DNA from: JAPLXD01 sp043802865
GTDB taxonomy: Bacteria; Patescibacteriota; Minisyncoccia; Moranbacterales; UBA11712
DNA length: 24,133 nt
Assembly: GCA_043802865.1 (NCBI GenBank)
Contig: JAZDKQ010000016.1
Location: 1 to 24,133, forward strand
Direction: 5' to 3'
Shown here: piece after piece, positions 13,248 through 21,358 of the stretch
How the letters are laid out: the number at the start of each line of letters is the position of its first letter
How positions within the stretch are numbered: the first letter of the stretch is position 1
The notes under the pieces: generated by a model
Told to the model about the DNA's origin: nothing
Database searches by the model: none
What the model saw: the letters and a program-made list of their open reading frames with translations, nothing else
Program-made: the position numbers and the translations under genes

Positions 13248-13871
13248 ATGAATAGTCTCATTCGCGATCTTATTTATGAAGGCTATCTCAAAACCGATCG
13301 TATAATCGAGGCTTTTTCCAAAATCAGGCGAGTGGATTTTGTTCCGGATGAGTTGGAAAGCGCGGCCGAGGCGAATATTCCACTGCCGATCGGACATGGG
13401 CAAACAATTTCTCAGCCACTGACGGTGGCTTTTATGTTGGAAAAACTCGGAGCCCTGCCGGGGGACAAGGTTTTGGATGTCGGTTCTGGATCGGGCTGGA
13501 CGACGGCGCTTCTCGCGCATATTGTTGGGAAGAAAGGAAAAGTGATCGGTATAGAGAAAATAAAAAGCCTTTGTGATTTTGGGACGAACAATATCAGCAA
13601 ATATCATCTGATCGAAGGCGGACGAGCGAAAATAATTTGCGCCGACGGATCGAAGGGATATATCAATGGGGCGCCCTATCAGCGCATTCTGGTTTCCGCT
13701 GCGGCTTCGGAAATTCCGAAAGATCTCAAGAAACAGCTTGCTGTTGGCGGCCGACTGGTTATTCCAGTGAAAAACAGCATCTGGCTGATCGAAAAAAAAT
13801 CCGAAAAAAATTTTCAAGAAGAAGAATATCCGGGGTTCGCTTTTGTGCCGCTGATAAATGATTTGGGATAA
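13248..13871 (+). CDS. pcm: Protein-L-isoaspartate O-methyltransferase
   Basis: 207 residues, the common bacterial length. Shows the PIMT signature PLPIGHGQTISQP (46-57), SAM motif I VLDVGSGSGWTTALLA (75-90), and GGRLVIPV near the end. It methylates isoaspartyl residues in aged proteins to start their repair. Last gene of the operon; a terminator follows 25 bp after the stop. The ATG is preceded by GGAGAATAAAC, a weak SD located in the end of yjbQ. Confidence 0.93.
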   Translation: MNSLIRDLIYEGYLKTDRIIEAFSKIRRVDFVPDELESAAEANIPLPIGHGQTISQPLTVAFMLEKLGALPGDKVLDVGSGSGWTTALLAHIVGKKGKVIGIEKIKSLCDFGTNNISKYHLIEGGRAKIICADGSKGYINGAPYQRILVSAAASEIPKDLKKQLAVGGRLVIPVKNSIWLIEKKSEKNFQEEEYPGFAFVPLINDLG

Positions 13872-13895
13872 TTTTTTTCGAGTTGATATTTATCC

Positions 13896-13921
13896 GCTCC
13901 TTTTGACGAAGGGGGCTTTTT
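13896..13921 (+). terminator. Rho-independent terminator after pcm
   Basis: GCTCCTTT (13896-13903) pairs with AAGGGGGC (13909-13916) with G-U pairs, loop TGACG, then five T. It ends the uppS-to-pcm transcription unit. Confidence 0.8.
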
Positions 13922-13978
13922 GTTTGCAATATTGAGTATAAGATATAAAATAGAATCGGGCGCTTTGCGTAGTAAGTC

Positions 13979-14006
13979 TTGACAGGCCGCGTCGGGAGGG
14001 TATAAT
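13979..14006 (+). promoter_or_regulatory. Consensus sigma70 promoter of clpB
   Basis: TTGACA (13979-13984), 16-bp spacer, TATAAT (14001-14006): both hexamers match consensus exactly. CIRCE begins 4 bp downstream and covers the start site. Confidence 0.92.
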
Positions 14007-14009
14007 AAA

Positions 14010-14036
14010 TTAGCACTCGGGAGTGGGGAGTGCTAA
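14010..14036 (+). promoter_or_regulatory. CIRCE element (HrcA operator)
   Basis: TTAGCACTC-N9-GAGTGCTAA, a perfect match to the consensus inverted repeat. HrcA binds CIRCE and represses heat-shock genes until unfolded protein titrates GroEL. Overlap with the predicted start of a perfect promoter implies tight repression of clpB at normal temperature. Confidence 0.95.
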
Positions 14037-14068
14037 TAAATCGCTCCCACCCCTCCGCCCTGCGAGCA

Positions 14069-14089
14069 CCTCCCCTCGGGCAGGGGAGG
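14069..14089 (+). promoter_or_regulatory. GC-rich hairpin in the clpB leader
   Basis: CCTCCCC (14069-14075) pairs with GGGGAGG (14083-14089), loop TCGGGCA. An alternative pairing of CCCTGCGAG (14058-14066) with the CTC and GCAGGG parts of 14075-14085 overlaps it. The 3' arm contains a GGGGAGGAGG tract 13 nt before the ATG. It could be a repeat, or it could mask a ribosome-binding region at low temperature; neither is shown. Confidence 0.4.
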
Positions 14090-14105
14090 AGGTTTAGAAA
14101 AATTT

Positions 14106-16718
14106 ATGGATCTCAATAAGCTCACTATAAAATCACAGGAGGCGCTTCAGGGCGCTCAGCAGATTTCGCAAAGCCAACAGCAGAACGTCGTTGATGTTTT
14201 GCATCTTCTCTATGTGCTTTTGGGACAGCAGGATAGCGTTGTGCCGACAATCGTTGACAAGCTCGAGATCAATCGGGAAGAACTCAAGCAAAAAGTCAAC
14301 AAAGAAATCGAGAAAATTCCCAAAGTCACGGGCGCGCCGCAATTTTTTCTTTCTCCCGAAATGGCGATTGTTCTTCAGGAAGCCTTCAGCGAAGCGCAGG
14401 CGATGGGCGATGAATATATTTCGACGGAACATATTTTTCTGGCGCTTCTTAAAATTGCGAGTCGCGCAAAGAAGATCTTGGAAGAAAAAGGCATAAACAC
14501 CGAAAAAGTGACCAAAATCATGAAAGATGTCCGGGGAAACCAAAGAGTCGACAGCCCGACGCCTGAAGGAAAATATCAGGTTCTTGAAAAATATACGATC
14601 AATATCACGAAAGATGCGGCCGAAGAAAAACTCGATCCGGTGATTGGAAGAGAAGAAGAGATCCGGCGCATCATGCAGGTTCTCTCCCGCCGGACGAAAA
14701 ACAATCCGGTTTTGATCGGAGAAGCGGGAACGGGGAAAACGGCGATTGTGGAGGGATTGGCGCAAAGGATCATATCCGGCGATGTCCCGGAGACGCTCAA
14801 AGGAAAAGAAATTCTGTCTTTGGATCTGGGACTGCTCCTGGCCGGTTCAAAGTTCCGCGGGGAGTTTGAAGAAAGATTCAAAGCGGTGCTGAACGAAATC
14901 GAAAAATCGGCCGGAAAATATATTTTATTTATTGATGAACTGCATACTCTTGTCGGAGCGGGAGCGATTGAAGGATCAATGGATGCGTCCAATATGATCA
15001 AACCGGCTCTTGCGCGGGGGAATTTGCGCGCGATCGGAGCGACCACGCTCAAAGAATATCAAAAATACATCGAACGGGACGCGGCGCTTGAGCGAAGGTT
15101 TCAGCCGGTTTTTGTCAGCGAGCCGTCGGTTGAAGACACGGTTGCCATTTTGCGCGGTCTCAAAGAGAAATATGAAATTCATCACGGAGTTCGGATCACG
15201 GATGGCGCGCTCATTGCCGCGGCCGAATTGTCGAATCGGTATATCACCGATCGCAATCTCCCGGACAAGGCCGTGGATCTCATTGATGAAGCGACTTCTT
15301 CTCTCCGGATGGAGATTGACAGTATGCCGGCGGAAATCGACCAGCTTGACCGGGAAAAAAGAAGACTGGAGATCGAAAAAGAAGCTCTCAAAAAAGAAAA
15401 GAAGAGCAAAGAAGCCAATGGAAAGTTGAGAATGATCGAGAAAAAATTGGCCGAAATCAGTGAAAAAGCGAACAGACTGAAATTGCAATGGAGAAGCGAA
15501 AAAGATCTGATCACGAATATTCGAACCCACAAAAGCGAAATTGAAAAATTGCGGATGGAATCGGATATGCTGGAACGGCAGGGAGAATTGAGTCGTGTGG
15601 CTGAAATACGCTACGGAAAAATTCCGGAATTCGAGAAAAAAATAAGGAGCGAGCAAAGAAAACTGGTTCAAATGCAGAGCAAAAATCCGATCCTCAAAGA
15701 AGAAGTGACCGAAGAAGATATCGCGAGCGCCGTTTCTCGCTGGACAGGTGTTCCGGTTTCGAAAATGCTTCAGGGTGAAATGGAGAAATTGGCGAAAGCG
15801 GAGGAAGCGCTGGAAAAGCGCATTGTTGGACAAAAGGAGGCCATAAAATCAGTTGCCAATGCTCTTCGAAGATCGAGGGCCGGAATTGGGGAAGAAAATC
15901 GTCCCATCGGATCTTTCATATTCCTTGGCCCGACGGGAGTGGGAAAAACGGAACTCGCGAAAGCTCTTTCCGGATTTTTGTTCAATGACGAAAACACGAT
16001 GATTCGAATCGATATGAGCGAATATATGGAATCTCACAGCGTTGCCAAGATGATCGGATCTCCGCCGGGATATATCGGCCATGAAGAAGGCGGACAGCTC
16101 ACTGAAAAAGTGCGTCGCCGCCCATACAGCCTGATTCTTTTTGATGAAATTGAAAAAGCCCATCCGGAAGTTTTCAATATGCTTCTTCAGATCCTTGATG
16201 ATGGAAGGCTGACGGATGCGAAAGGACGAATGGTCAATTTCAAAAATACCGTCATCGTGATGACATCCAACGTCGGATCTGATATAATCTATAAAATGCA
16301 AGAAATCGGCTTCAAGGAGGAGAAGCGGAAGGAATTCATCCTCAAAGAAGAGGAAATGAAAGAAAGGGTGCTTGGGTCTTTGCGTGAAAAATTCAAGCCG
16401 GAATTTTTGAATCGCGTGGATGAGATCATCATTTTCCATCCTCTCGGAATGGATCAGATCAAGCGTATTGTCGATTTGCAACTCGATTTGGTGCGAAAAA
16501 GGCTTGCTGAAAAAAGCATCAGGCTTGAAATCACTCCGGCCGCGAAAGAATTGCTGGCGCGCGAGGGATTTGATCCGGTTTTTGGAGCGCGCCCCCTCAA
16601 GAGAGCGATTCAGAATTTGGTTCTTGATGAATTGGCGCTCCGGATCGTCGAAGGAAAGATCAAGGATGGAAACAAGGTGAAGATCGACGCCCAAGGAGGG
16701 AAAATTATTATAAAATAA
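14106..16718 (+). CDS. clpB: ATP-dependent disaggregase ClpB
   Basis: 870 residues, typical ClpB. Order: Clp N-domain repeats (about 1-145), first AAA+ module with Walker A GEAGTGKT (205-212) and Walker B ILFIDELH (273-280), long charged coiled-coil middle domain (about 400-530, characteristic of ClpB rather than ClpA), second AAA+ module with Walker A GPTGVGKT (608-615), VRRRPYSLILFDEIEKAHPEV-type Walker B region, and a D2-small domain with GFDPVFGARPLKRAI. ClpB works with DnaK to resolubilise aggregates. No ClpP-binding loop is evident. Transcribed from a consensus promoter under CIRCE; followed after 3 bp by a membrane protein gene, so an operon is likely. Confidence 0.97.
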   Translation: MDLNKLTIKSQEALQGAQQISQSQQQNVVDVLHLLYVLLGQQDSVVPTIVDKLEINREELKQKVNKEIEKIPKVTGAPQFFLSPEMAIVLQEAFSEAQAMGDEYISTEHIFLALLKIASRAKKILEEKGINTEKVTKIMKDVRGNQRVDSPTPEGKYQVLEKYTINITKDAAEEKLDPVIGREEEIRRIMQVLSRRTKNNPVLIGEAGTGKTAIVEGLAQRIISGDVPETLKGKEILSLDLGLLLAGSKFRGEFEERFKAVLNEIEKSAGKYILFIDELHTLVGAGAIEGSMDASNMIKPALARGNLRAIGATTLKEYQKYIERDAALERRFQPVFVSEPSVEDTVAILRGLKEKYEIHHGVRITDGALIAAAELSNRYITDRNLPDKAVDLIDEATSSLRMEIDSMPAEIDQLDREKRRLEIEKEALKKEKKSKEANGKLRMIEKKLAEISEKANRLKLQWRSEKDLITNIRTHKSEIEKLRMESDMLERQGELSRVAEIRYGKIPEFEKKIRSEQRKLVQMQSKNPILKEEVTEEDIASAVSRWTGVPVSKMLQGEMEKLAKAEEALEKRIVGQKEAIKSVANALRRSRAGIGEENRPIGSFIFLGPTGVGKTELAKALSGFLFNDENTMIRIDMSEYMESHSVAKMIGSPPGYIGHEEGGQLTEKVRRRPYSLILFDEIEKAHPEVFNMLLQILDDGRLTDAKGRMVNFKNTVIVMTSNVGSDIIYKMQEIGFKEEKRKEFILKEEEMKERVLGSLREKFKPEFLNRVDEIIIFHPLGMDQIKRIVDLQLDLVRKRLAEKSIRLEITPAAKELLAREGFDPVFGARPLKRAIQNLVLDELALRIVEGKIKDGNKVKIDAQGGKIIIK

Positions 16719-16721
16719 ATT

Positions 16722-17465
16722 ATGTTTCTTCGTATCAACATCCTATTTTTGTCAATTCTTTTTGCCGTCAATCTTTGGTTGTCGGTGAATTTTGCGGGCT
16801 ATGCCGGTTGGTTTGGAATTCTTTTTTCCTTGGCGCTCGTAATCGCCGTCAGGCTCATTGCAAAACACTGGAAGTTCACGGTTTTGCCGGCAGTTTTGAT
16901 TCTTGGGTCAGTGCTCCTCTTATCGCTCATTGATCCTGTTCTCGAAATGAACTTTTTTATTGCGTTTTCCTCGCTGGCTTTCTATCTCACTGTGCTGGCT
17001 GGTTGGCGTCTTGAGCAATATGAAAAAGACGAAACTGCCAAGGCTATGTACAATGTGGCTACCGTTGTCGCGCTTTTTTGCTGGTACACGGCCGCTTTTG
17101 GCTGGTATTTGAACCCAAGTATGTCATTTCCAATTTGGACGCTCCTGGCCGTATTGTCAGTTGTCACGCTTTTTGTCTCCCTGGCCTCTTTTACTGTCAA
17201 TCAAATAAATCCGGAAAAAAGGCTTATTTATGGCATATTTTTGGTTTTTTTGATTGCTCAGACTGCGTGGATCCAAAATTTTTGGCCGTTTGGATATTTG
17301 ACAACTGGGGTCATCACCCTTATAATTTATTTTGTTGGCTGGGAGCTCATTCTCAGCTTTTTTATCAACAAACTTACCGCGAGAGCCGCATTCTTCAAGA
17401 TAATTTTTTTGGCCGGATCAATGGCGCTTATTCTTTTGAGCTCAAGATGGTATCCGGTGGTATAA
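16722..17465 (+). CDS. Polytopic membrane protein of unknown function (247 aa)
   Basis: Nearly all hydrophobic, with about eight transmembrane helices (roughly 5-25, 28-47, 53-70, 76-95, 107-128, 133-157, 168-188, 192-215 and a last one about 225-243). Many Trp, Phe and Tyr; a short charged loop WRLEQYEKDETAKAMYN near 95-110. No transporter or enzyme motif recognised. It begins 3 bp after clpB and ends 3 bp before the HtrA-like gene, so all three are probably co-transcribed and heat-inducible through CIRCE. Function unknown; partnership with the HtrA-like protein is inference. Confidence 0.82.
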   Translation: MFLRINILFLSILFAVNLWLSVNFAGYAGWFGILFSLALVIAVRLIAKHWKFTVLPAVLILGSVLLLSLIDPVLEMNFFIAFSSLAFYLTVLAGWRLEQYEKDETAKAMYNVATVVALFCWYTAAFGWYLNPSMSFPIWTLLAVLSVVTLFVSLASFTVNQINPEKRLIYGIFLVFLIAQTAWIQNFWPFGYLTTGVITLIIYFVGWELILSFFINKLTARAAFFKIIFLAGSMALILLSSRWYPVV

Positions 17466-17468
17466 CAG

Positions 17469-18632
17469 ATGGCAAATCACAAATCGAAAACAGTAAAACT
17501 TATTTTTTTTATTGCTCTTATTTTCGTTGTTTCGGGGATCAGTTCCGTGCTGGTTGATAAATATTTTTTTCCGTGGATCGCTACTAGCAGCGCGCTTTCG
17601 AAGTACAAATTTTTCAAAAAGGGAATGGAAAACGTGATGGTGATCAATAAGACGGAGCAAGTAACGGTGAGCGAGAATCAAGATATTTCCGGATATATCA
17701 GCAAGTCGTCATCCAGCGTGGTTGAAATAACCATGTCCGGAAAAACAAACCAAGATCAATTGGGCCAATCCGTGAGCGGGGTTGTTGTTTCGGCGGACGG
17801 CCTGGTGGCAAGCTATGGGGACAAGTTTTTTGGCTCGAAAGACGCGGCCTACAAAATTTTTGTCCAGGACGGGAAATCTTTTGACGCGAAAGTTGCCTTG
17901 AATGATCCTTTTTCCAACTTGGTTCTTCTAAAGATCGACGGGGCGGAAAATCTTCCGGTGGCGGAGTTCATTGCTCCCGAAGATATAAAAGTGGGGATAA
18001 AGACGGCGGTTATTGGCCGGAGCGGTTTCAACGCGGAAATTTCGCTTGGGCTGGGACTCACGAGCGAATGGGCAAAATCATACTCGATCGCGGGAAATCT
18101 TGCTTCATCGGAAAAATTGCAAGGAGTGCTGTTTGTTGATCCGAGCTCGGCGGGGAACGAGTGGAGCGGCAATATGAAGGGCGGCGCGGCCGTGGACTAC
18201 AACGGGAATGTGATCGGGCTGTTGGGCGAAAGAAAGGAAAGCAATGGGTCGAAATTTTTCATCGTGCCTGTCAATCATCTGCGATATGTGATCGATCAAT
18301 ATTTGCGCGAAGGATCCGTCAAAAGGGCGAATTTCGGAGTTTATTATATCGCGCTTTCCAGAGAGACGGCCTATCTGGCGGGAAACAATTTTGACCGAGG
18401 AGCGCTCGTTTTCACCCCGGGCGGACAGCAGGGACTCGCGGTCATTGTTGGCAGTTCGGCGGACAAAGCGGAAATCAAGGTAGGGGATATCATTTTGAGC
18501 GTGAACGGAGACGAAGTGAATCCGGATCAAAATTTGGCGTATTTGATATCGAAATATCATCCCGGGAATACAGTGACTCTGAAGATAGTCAGAGACGGGA
18601 AAGAGATGGAAGTAAAAGCTATTTTGCAATAA
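17469..18632 (+). CDS. HtrA/DegP-like membrane-anchored protein without catalytic triad
   Basis: 387 residues. One N-terminal membrane anchor (about 10-29), a trypsin-like HtrA domain (about 70-280) and a C-terminal PDZ domain (about 285-387; VIVGSSADKAEIKVGDIILSVNG). HtrA landmarks align, but catalytic positions are changed: SGVVVSADGLVASYGDKF has no His where N-x-H is expected; ALNDPFSNLVLLKID has Asn150 where the catalytic Asp of D-L-A-V-L-K is expected; and GNMKGGAAVDYNGNVIG has Lys237 where the Ser of G-N-S-G-G should be. It is therefore probably a pseudoprotease, acting as an extracytoplasmic chaperone or scaffold. Third gene of the CIRCE-clpB unit. Alignment was by eye. Confidence 0.85.
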   Translation: MANHKSKTVKLIFFIALIFVVSGISSVLVDKYFFPWIATSSALSKYKFFKKGMENVMVINKTEQVTVSENQDISGYISKSSSSVVEITMSGKTNQDQLGQSVSGVVVSADGLVASYGDKFFGSKDAAYKIFVQDGKSFDAKVALNDPFSNLVLLKIDGAENLPVAEFIAPEDIKVGIKTAVIGRSGFNAEISLGLGLTSEWAKSYSIAGNLASSEKLQGVLFVDPSSAGNEWSGNMKGGAAVDYNGNVIGLLGERKESNGSKFFIVPVNHLRYVIDQYLREGSVKRANFGVYYIALSRETAYLAGNNFDRGALVFTPGGQQGLAVIVGSSADKAEIKVGDIILSVNGDEVNPDQNLAYLISKYHPGNTVTLKIVRDGKEMEVKAILQ

Positions 18633-18644
18633 TTTTGAATTATC

Positions 18645-18672
18645 TTGACATTTGGCGTGAATTTGATAGAAT
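18645..18672 (+). promoter_or_regulatory. Promoter of rplU
   Basis: TTGACA (18645-18650), 16-bp spacer, TAGAAT (18667-18672). It lies 12 bp after the HtrA-like stop, so rplU has its own transcription. Predicted leader is about 20 nt. Confidence 0.82.
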
Positions 18673-18699
18673 CTATTAGTAATTTTCTAGAAAACAATT

Positions 18700-19005
18700 A
18701 TGCTGGCAGTGATAAAAACCGGCGGGAAGCAGTATCTCGTCAAGAAAGGGGACAAGATCAAGATTGAAAAGCTCGTTGGCGAGGCCGGAGAAAAAATTGA
18801 ATTTTCAGAAGTTTTGTTTTTGGGTTCGGATAAAGAAGTGAAAGTCGGCACGCCTTTTTTGAAAGATGTGAAAATAGAAGGCAAGATCTTGAAGCAAGGC
18901 AAAGCGAAGAAGGTGACGGGCGTGAAGCACAAGGCCAAGAAACGCTATAAAGTGAAATTCGGACACAAGCAGTTGCAAACGGAAGTTGAGATTGTGAAGA
19001 TATAA
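18700..19005 (+). CDS. rplU: 50S ribosomal protein L21
   Basis: 101 residues, standard L21 length. Opens MLAVIKTGGKQYLVKKGD (L21 typically begins M-Y-A-V-I-x-T-G-G-K-Q-Y) and ends with the basic KKVTGVKHKAKKRYKVKFGHKQLQTEVEI segment pattern of rRNA-binding L21. Binds 23S rRNA in the large subunit. In most bacteria rpmA (L27) follows directly; here a terminator and the opposite-strand recR follow instead, so rpmA must be elsewhere or absent. No SD. Confidence 0.95.
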   Translation: MLAVIKTGGKQYLVKKGDKIKIEKLVGEAGEKIEFSEVLFLGSDKEVKVGTPFLKDVKIEGKILKQGKAKKVTGVKHKAKKRYKVKFGHKQLQTEVEIVKI

Positions 19006-19012
19006 ATAATCA

Positions 19013-19045
19013 AAAACAGACTCTGGAATATGAGTCTGTTTTTTT
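19013..19045. terminator. Terminator between rplU and recR (probably bidirectional)
   Basis: AAAACAGACTC (19013-19023) pairs with GAGTCTGTTTT (19032-19042), 8-nt loop, with T to 19045 on the plus strand and A-tract on the other side, so it can stop both converging genes. The recR stop codon overlaps the T-run. Confidence 0.85.
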
Positions 19046-19634
19046 ACATTTCTTTTCGTCCCTCTATCGCTCCTCGAAGTGTCATTTCATCCGCGTATTC
19101 GATATCCCCGCCTGTCGGAAGTCCCCGTGCCAGGCGGGTTGTTTTTATATTCAAGGGTCTCGTGAATCTTGCCAAATAGAGCGCCGTGGCCTCGCCTTCG
19201 GTCGTCGGGTTTGTAGCGATGATTACCTCAGCTATTTCGCTGTTTTTAATGCGAGCGAGCAATTCTTTTATTTTCAATGGATTATTTTTATCCGCCGGAG
19301 CATTGATCGTCCCGCCCAAAACATGGTAGAGGCCTCGCATTTGTCTTGTTTTTTCGATGGCGATCACATCCAGCGGGTCTTCAACGACGCAAATGATGGA
19401 AGCGTCCCTTTTTTTGTCTGCGCAAACGGCGCACAAGCCGTTTTCGGAAATATTGAAACATTGTTTGCAAAAACTAATATTTTTTTTGAGATCGCGTAAT
19501 ATTTCTGAAAAATCTTCGAGCTTTTCCTGATCATATTTCCACAAATACAAAACCAGCCGCTCGGCCATTTTTGGTCCGACGGAGGGCAATGATGCGAAGT
19601 GGTCAATTAATTTTTGAAATGATTTAGGAAACAT
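19044..19634 (-). CDS. recR: Recombination mediator RecR
   Basis: 196 residues, typical RecR. N-terminal helix-hairpin-helix region (LPSVGPKMAERL, about 16-27), four-cysteine zinc finger (Cys56, Cys59, Cys68, Cys71), Toprim domain (SIICVVEDPLDVIAIEKT) and C-terminal Walker-B-like ARGLPTGGDIEYAD. With RecO/RecF it loads RecA on gapped DNA. It follows dnaB on the minus strand after 58 bp that hold TACGAAT repeats. No SD. Confidence 0.95.
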   Translation of the reverse strand: MFPKSFQKLIDHFASLPSVGPKMAERLVLYLWKYDQEKLEDFSEILRDLKKNISFCKQCFNISENGLCAVCADKKRDASIICVVEDPLDVIAIEKTRQMRGLYHVLGGTINAPADKNNPLKIKELLARIKNSEIAEVIIATNPTTEGEATALYLARFTRPLNIKTTRLARGLPTGGDIEYADEMTLRGAIEGRKEM

Positions 19635-19643
19635 GGTATTCTC

Positions 19644-19689
19644 TACGAATTACGAATCTGTACGAATATACGAATAAACAAAATTCGTA
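19644..19689. repeat. TACGAAT short repeats between dnaB and recR
   Basis: TACGAAT at 19644, 19651, 19661 and 19669, with one inverted copy (ATTCGTA) at 19683-19689. They occupy almost the whole 58-bp gap. On the minus strand the inverted copy can form a TACGAAT/ATTCGTA hairpin before recR. Confidence 0.7.
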
Positions 19690-19692
19690 AAA

Positions 19693-21066
19693 CTACTGAC
19701 TATGTTTCTTTTCGAGCGATGAGAAACTGGTGATTGTATCGTTGAAGTACAAATTCGCCGTTCCAAGCGGACCATTTCTGTGTTTTGACACGATCACTTG
19801 AATGACATTTTTGTTCGGCGTGTCCGGTTTTTCGCGGTCTTCGCGATAGAGAAACATCACGACGTCGGCGTCTTGTTCGATCGAACCTGATTCGCGAAGA
19901 TCCGAAAGTTTCGGAACTTGCGGACTGCGGGATTCCACACTGCGGTTGAGCTGGGAAAGCGCGATCACAGGAATATTCAGCTCGCGCGCAAGTCCTTTGA
20001 GAGAACGAGAAATTTCCGAAACCTCCTGAACGCGGTTTTCGTTTGAACGGCCCTCCATAAGCTGCAGGTAGTCGATGATGATGAGTCCCAGATTGTGCTC
20101 GGCTTGAAGCCGGCGGGCCATAGTGCGCATTTCCATCACGTTGGCGCGGGCGCTGTCGTCAATGAAGATCGGCGCTTCAGAAAGGACGCCCATTGCTTCG
20201 CCTATTTTGGCAAAATCGTCTTCCTTGTCATTGCTCACGAGTCGGCCAGTTCTTATTCTCCACGCGTCAACCCGTCCTTCAGCGGACAGCATGCGGTCAA
20301 CGAGCTGGTCGGACGACATCTCGAGAGAAAATATCCCGACTGGAATTTTTTTCTTTACGGCGACATTGCGGGCGATGTCAAGCGCAAGGGCGGTTTTTCC
20401 GATAGAAGGGCGGGAGGCCAGAATGACGAGATCCGATTTTTGAAAGCCGGCAAGAATGTTGTCGAGGTCGGCGAATCCGGAAGGCACTCCGCGCAAATCT
20501 TTGTCGCCTTTGTGAAGTTCGTCGATGCGGTTGAACGCCGATTCGAGGTATGTCTTGATCGGGACGAAATCGGCCTTCACATATTTTTGCGAAACTTGGA
20601 ACAATTTTTGCTCGGCTTCATCGAGAACTTTTTCCACATCTTCGGCCTCTTCGTATCCAAGTTCGACAATATCCGACGCGGCGGTGATCAGCTTTCGGAG
20701 AAGTGATTTTTTCTGGACAACTTTCGCGTAGTGAACAACATTTGACGCAGTCGGGACGGCGTTCACGACTTCAGTGAGATAGCTCGCTCCGCCGATTTTT
20801 TCAAGTTGCTTTTTTTCTTCAAGCTTATTTGAAAGCGAGAGCACGTCGATTGGTTCGCGGTCTTCATATAGCTCAAGCATTGTTTCATAGACAAGCCGGT
20901 TCGCGTCTTTGTAGAAATCATCGGGGTACACCAAATCGGCGATTTTGATGATCGCGTCTTTGTCGAGCATGAGAGATCCCAGCACGGACATCTCCGCCTC
21001 AATGTTCTGCGGTGGCACGCGCACCTCGCCCAGATTGAATTTTGTCGGTTTTTTCTTGGTTGGCAT
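19693..21066 (-). CDS. dnaB: Replicative DNA helicase DnaB
   Basis: 457 residues. N-terminal DnaB domain starting VPPQNIEAEMSVLGSLML (about 17-110), linker, and RecA-like ATPase domain with Walker A ASRPSIGKTALA (217-228; Lys224), Walker B LGLIIIDYLQLM (326-337), LSQLNRSVESR and LRESGSIEQDAD motifs. Hexameric 5'-3' helicase that drives the replication fork. No intein is present; the usual insertion points are uninterrupted. It has its own extended -10 promoter 9 bp from the ATG. The C-terminal FSSLEKKHSQ is the normal end. Confidence 0.97.
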   Translation of the reverse strand: MPTKKKPTKFNLGEVRVPPQNIEAEMSVLGSLMLDKDAIIKIADLVYPDDFYKDANRLVYETMLELYEDREPIDVLSLSNKLEEKKQLEKIGGASYLTEVVNAVPTASNVVHYAKVVQKKSLLRKLITAASDIVELGYEEAEDVEKVLDEAEQKLFQVSQKYVKADFVPIKTYLESAFNRIDELHKGDKDLRGVPSGFADLDNILAGFQKSDLVILASRPSIGKTALALDIARNVAVKKKIPVGIFSLEMSSDQLVDRMLSAEGRVDAWRIRTGRLVSNDKEDDFAKIGEAMGVLSEAPIFIDDSARANVMEMRTMARRLQAEHNLGLIIIDYLQLMEGRSNENRVQEVSEISRSLKGLARELNIPVIALSQLNRSVESRSPQVPKLSDLRESGSIEQDADVVMFLYREDREKPDTPNKNVIQVIVSKHRNGPLGTANLYFNDTITSFSSLEKKHSQ

Positions 21067-21075
21067 TGCTGGGAT

Positions 21076-21084
21076 ATTATAGCA
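21076..21084 (-). promoter_or_regulatory. Extended -10 promoter of dnaB, near-leaderless mRNA
   Basis: Minus strand TGC-TATAAT (21084-21076) is a perfect extended -10, with no good -35 at 17 bp. Only 9 bp separate it from the dnaB ATG, so the transcript would start 2-3 nt before the start codon. A CTTGAC-AAA-GTCAAG palindrome lies upstream at 21105-21119 and may be an operator. Confidence 0.65.
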
Positions 21085-21152
21085 GAGAAGACAATAAAAA
21101 TCACCTTGACAAAGTCAAGCTATTTGTGCCATTTAATTTATTGTGTTGCCAG

Positions 21153-21341
21153 TCAAAAAGAAGAGCTGTCGCTTGACGAATCATTTCCAGTGTCGGCCGG
21201 TTCGTCGAATTTGCGATCGAGGTCGGCCATTTTTTGCTGGTGGTCGGGGTCATCGAGTGGACGGTTTTTGGCTTCGCCCTTCCAAGTTTGCCCTCCGGTT
21301 TTCACTACTCCTGCCTTCTTCAAGAAGTCGAAGAAACCCAT
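21153..21341 (-). CDS. Hypothetical small protein (62 aa)
   Basis: Starts 17 bp after the cysS stop on the same strand and is therefore probably the last gene of the T-box operon. The product begins MGFFDFLKKAGVVKTGG (possibly amphipathic), followed by a hydrophilic part rich in Asp, Lys and Gln and ending in a serine/aspartate-rich tail. No signal peptide or motif. No family recognised and no SD. The acidic, Ser-rich tail suggests disorder. Confidence 0.55.
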   Translation of the reverse strand: MGFFDFLKKAGVVKTGGQTWKGEAKNRPLDDPDHQQKMADLDRKFDEPADTGNDSSSDSSSF

Positions 21342-21358
21342 GTGTTTATTCTTAAAAA

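Noticed and set aside
19644..19689. CRISPR-like array
   Set aside because: Units are only 7 bp with irregular spacing and no spacers or cas genes.
20095..20706. 203-codon plus-strand open frame opposite dnaB
   Set aside because: No recognisable domain; dnaB on the other strand is certain.
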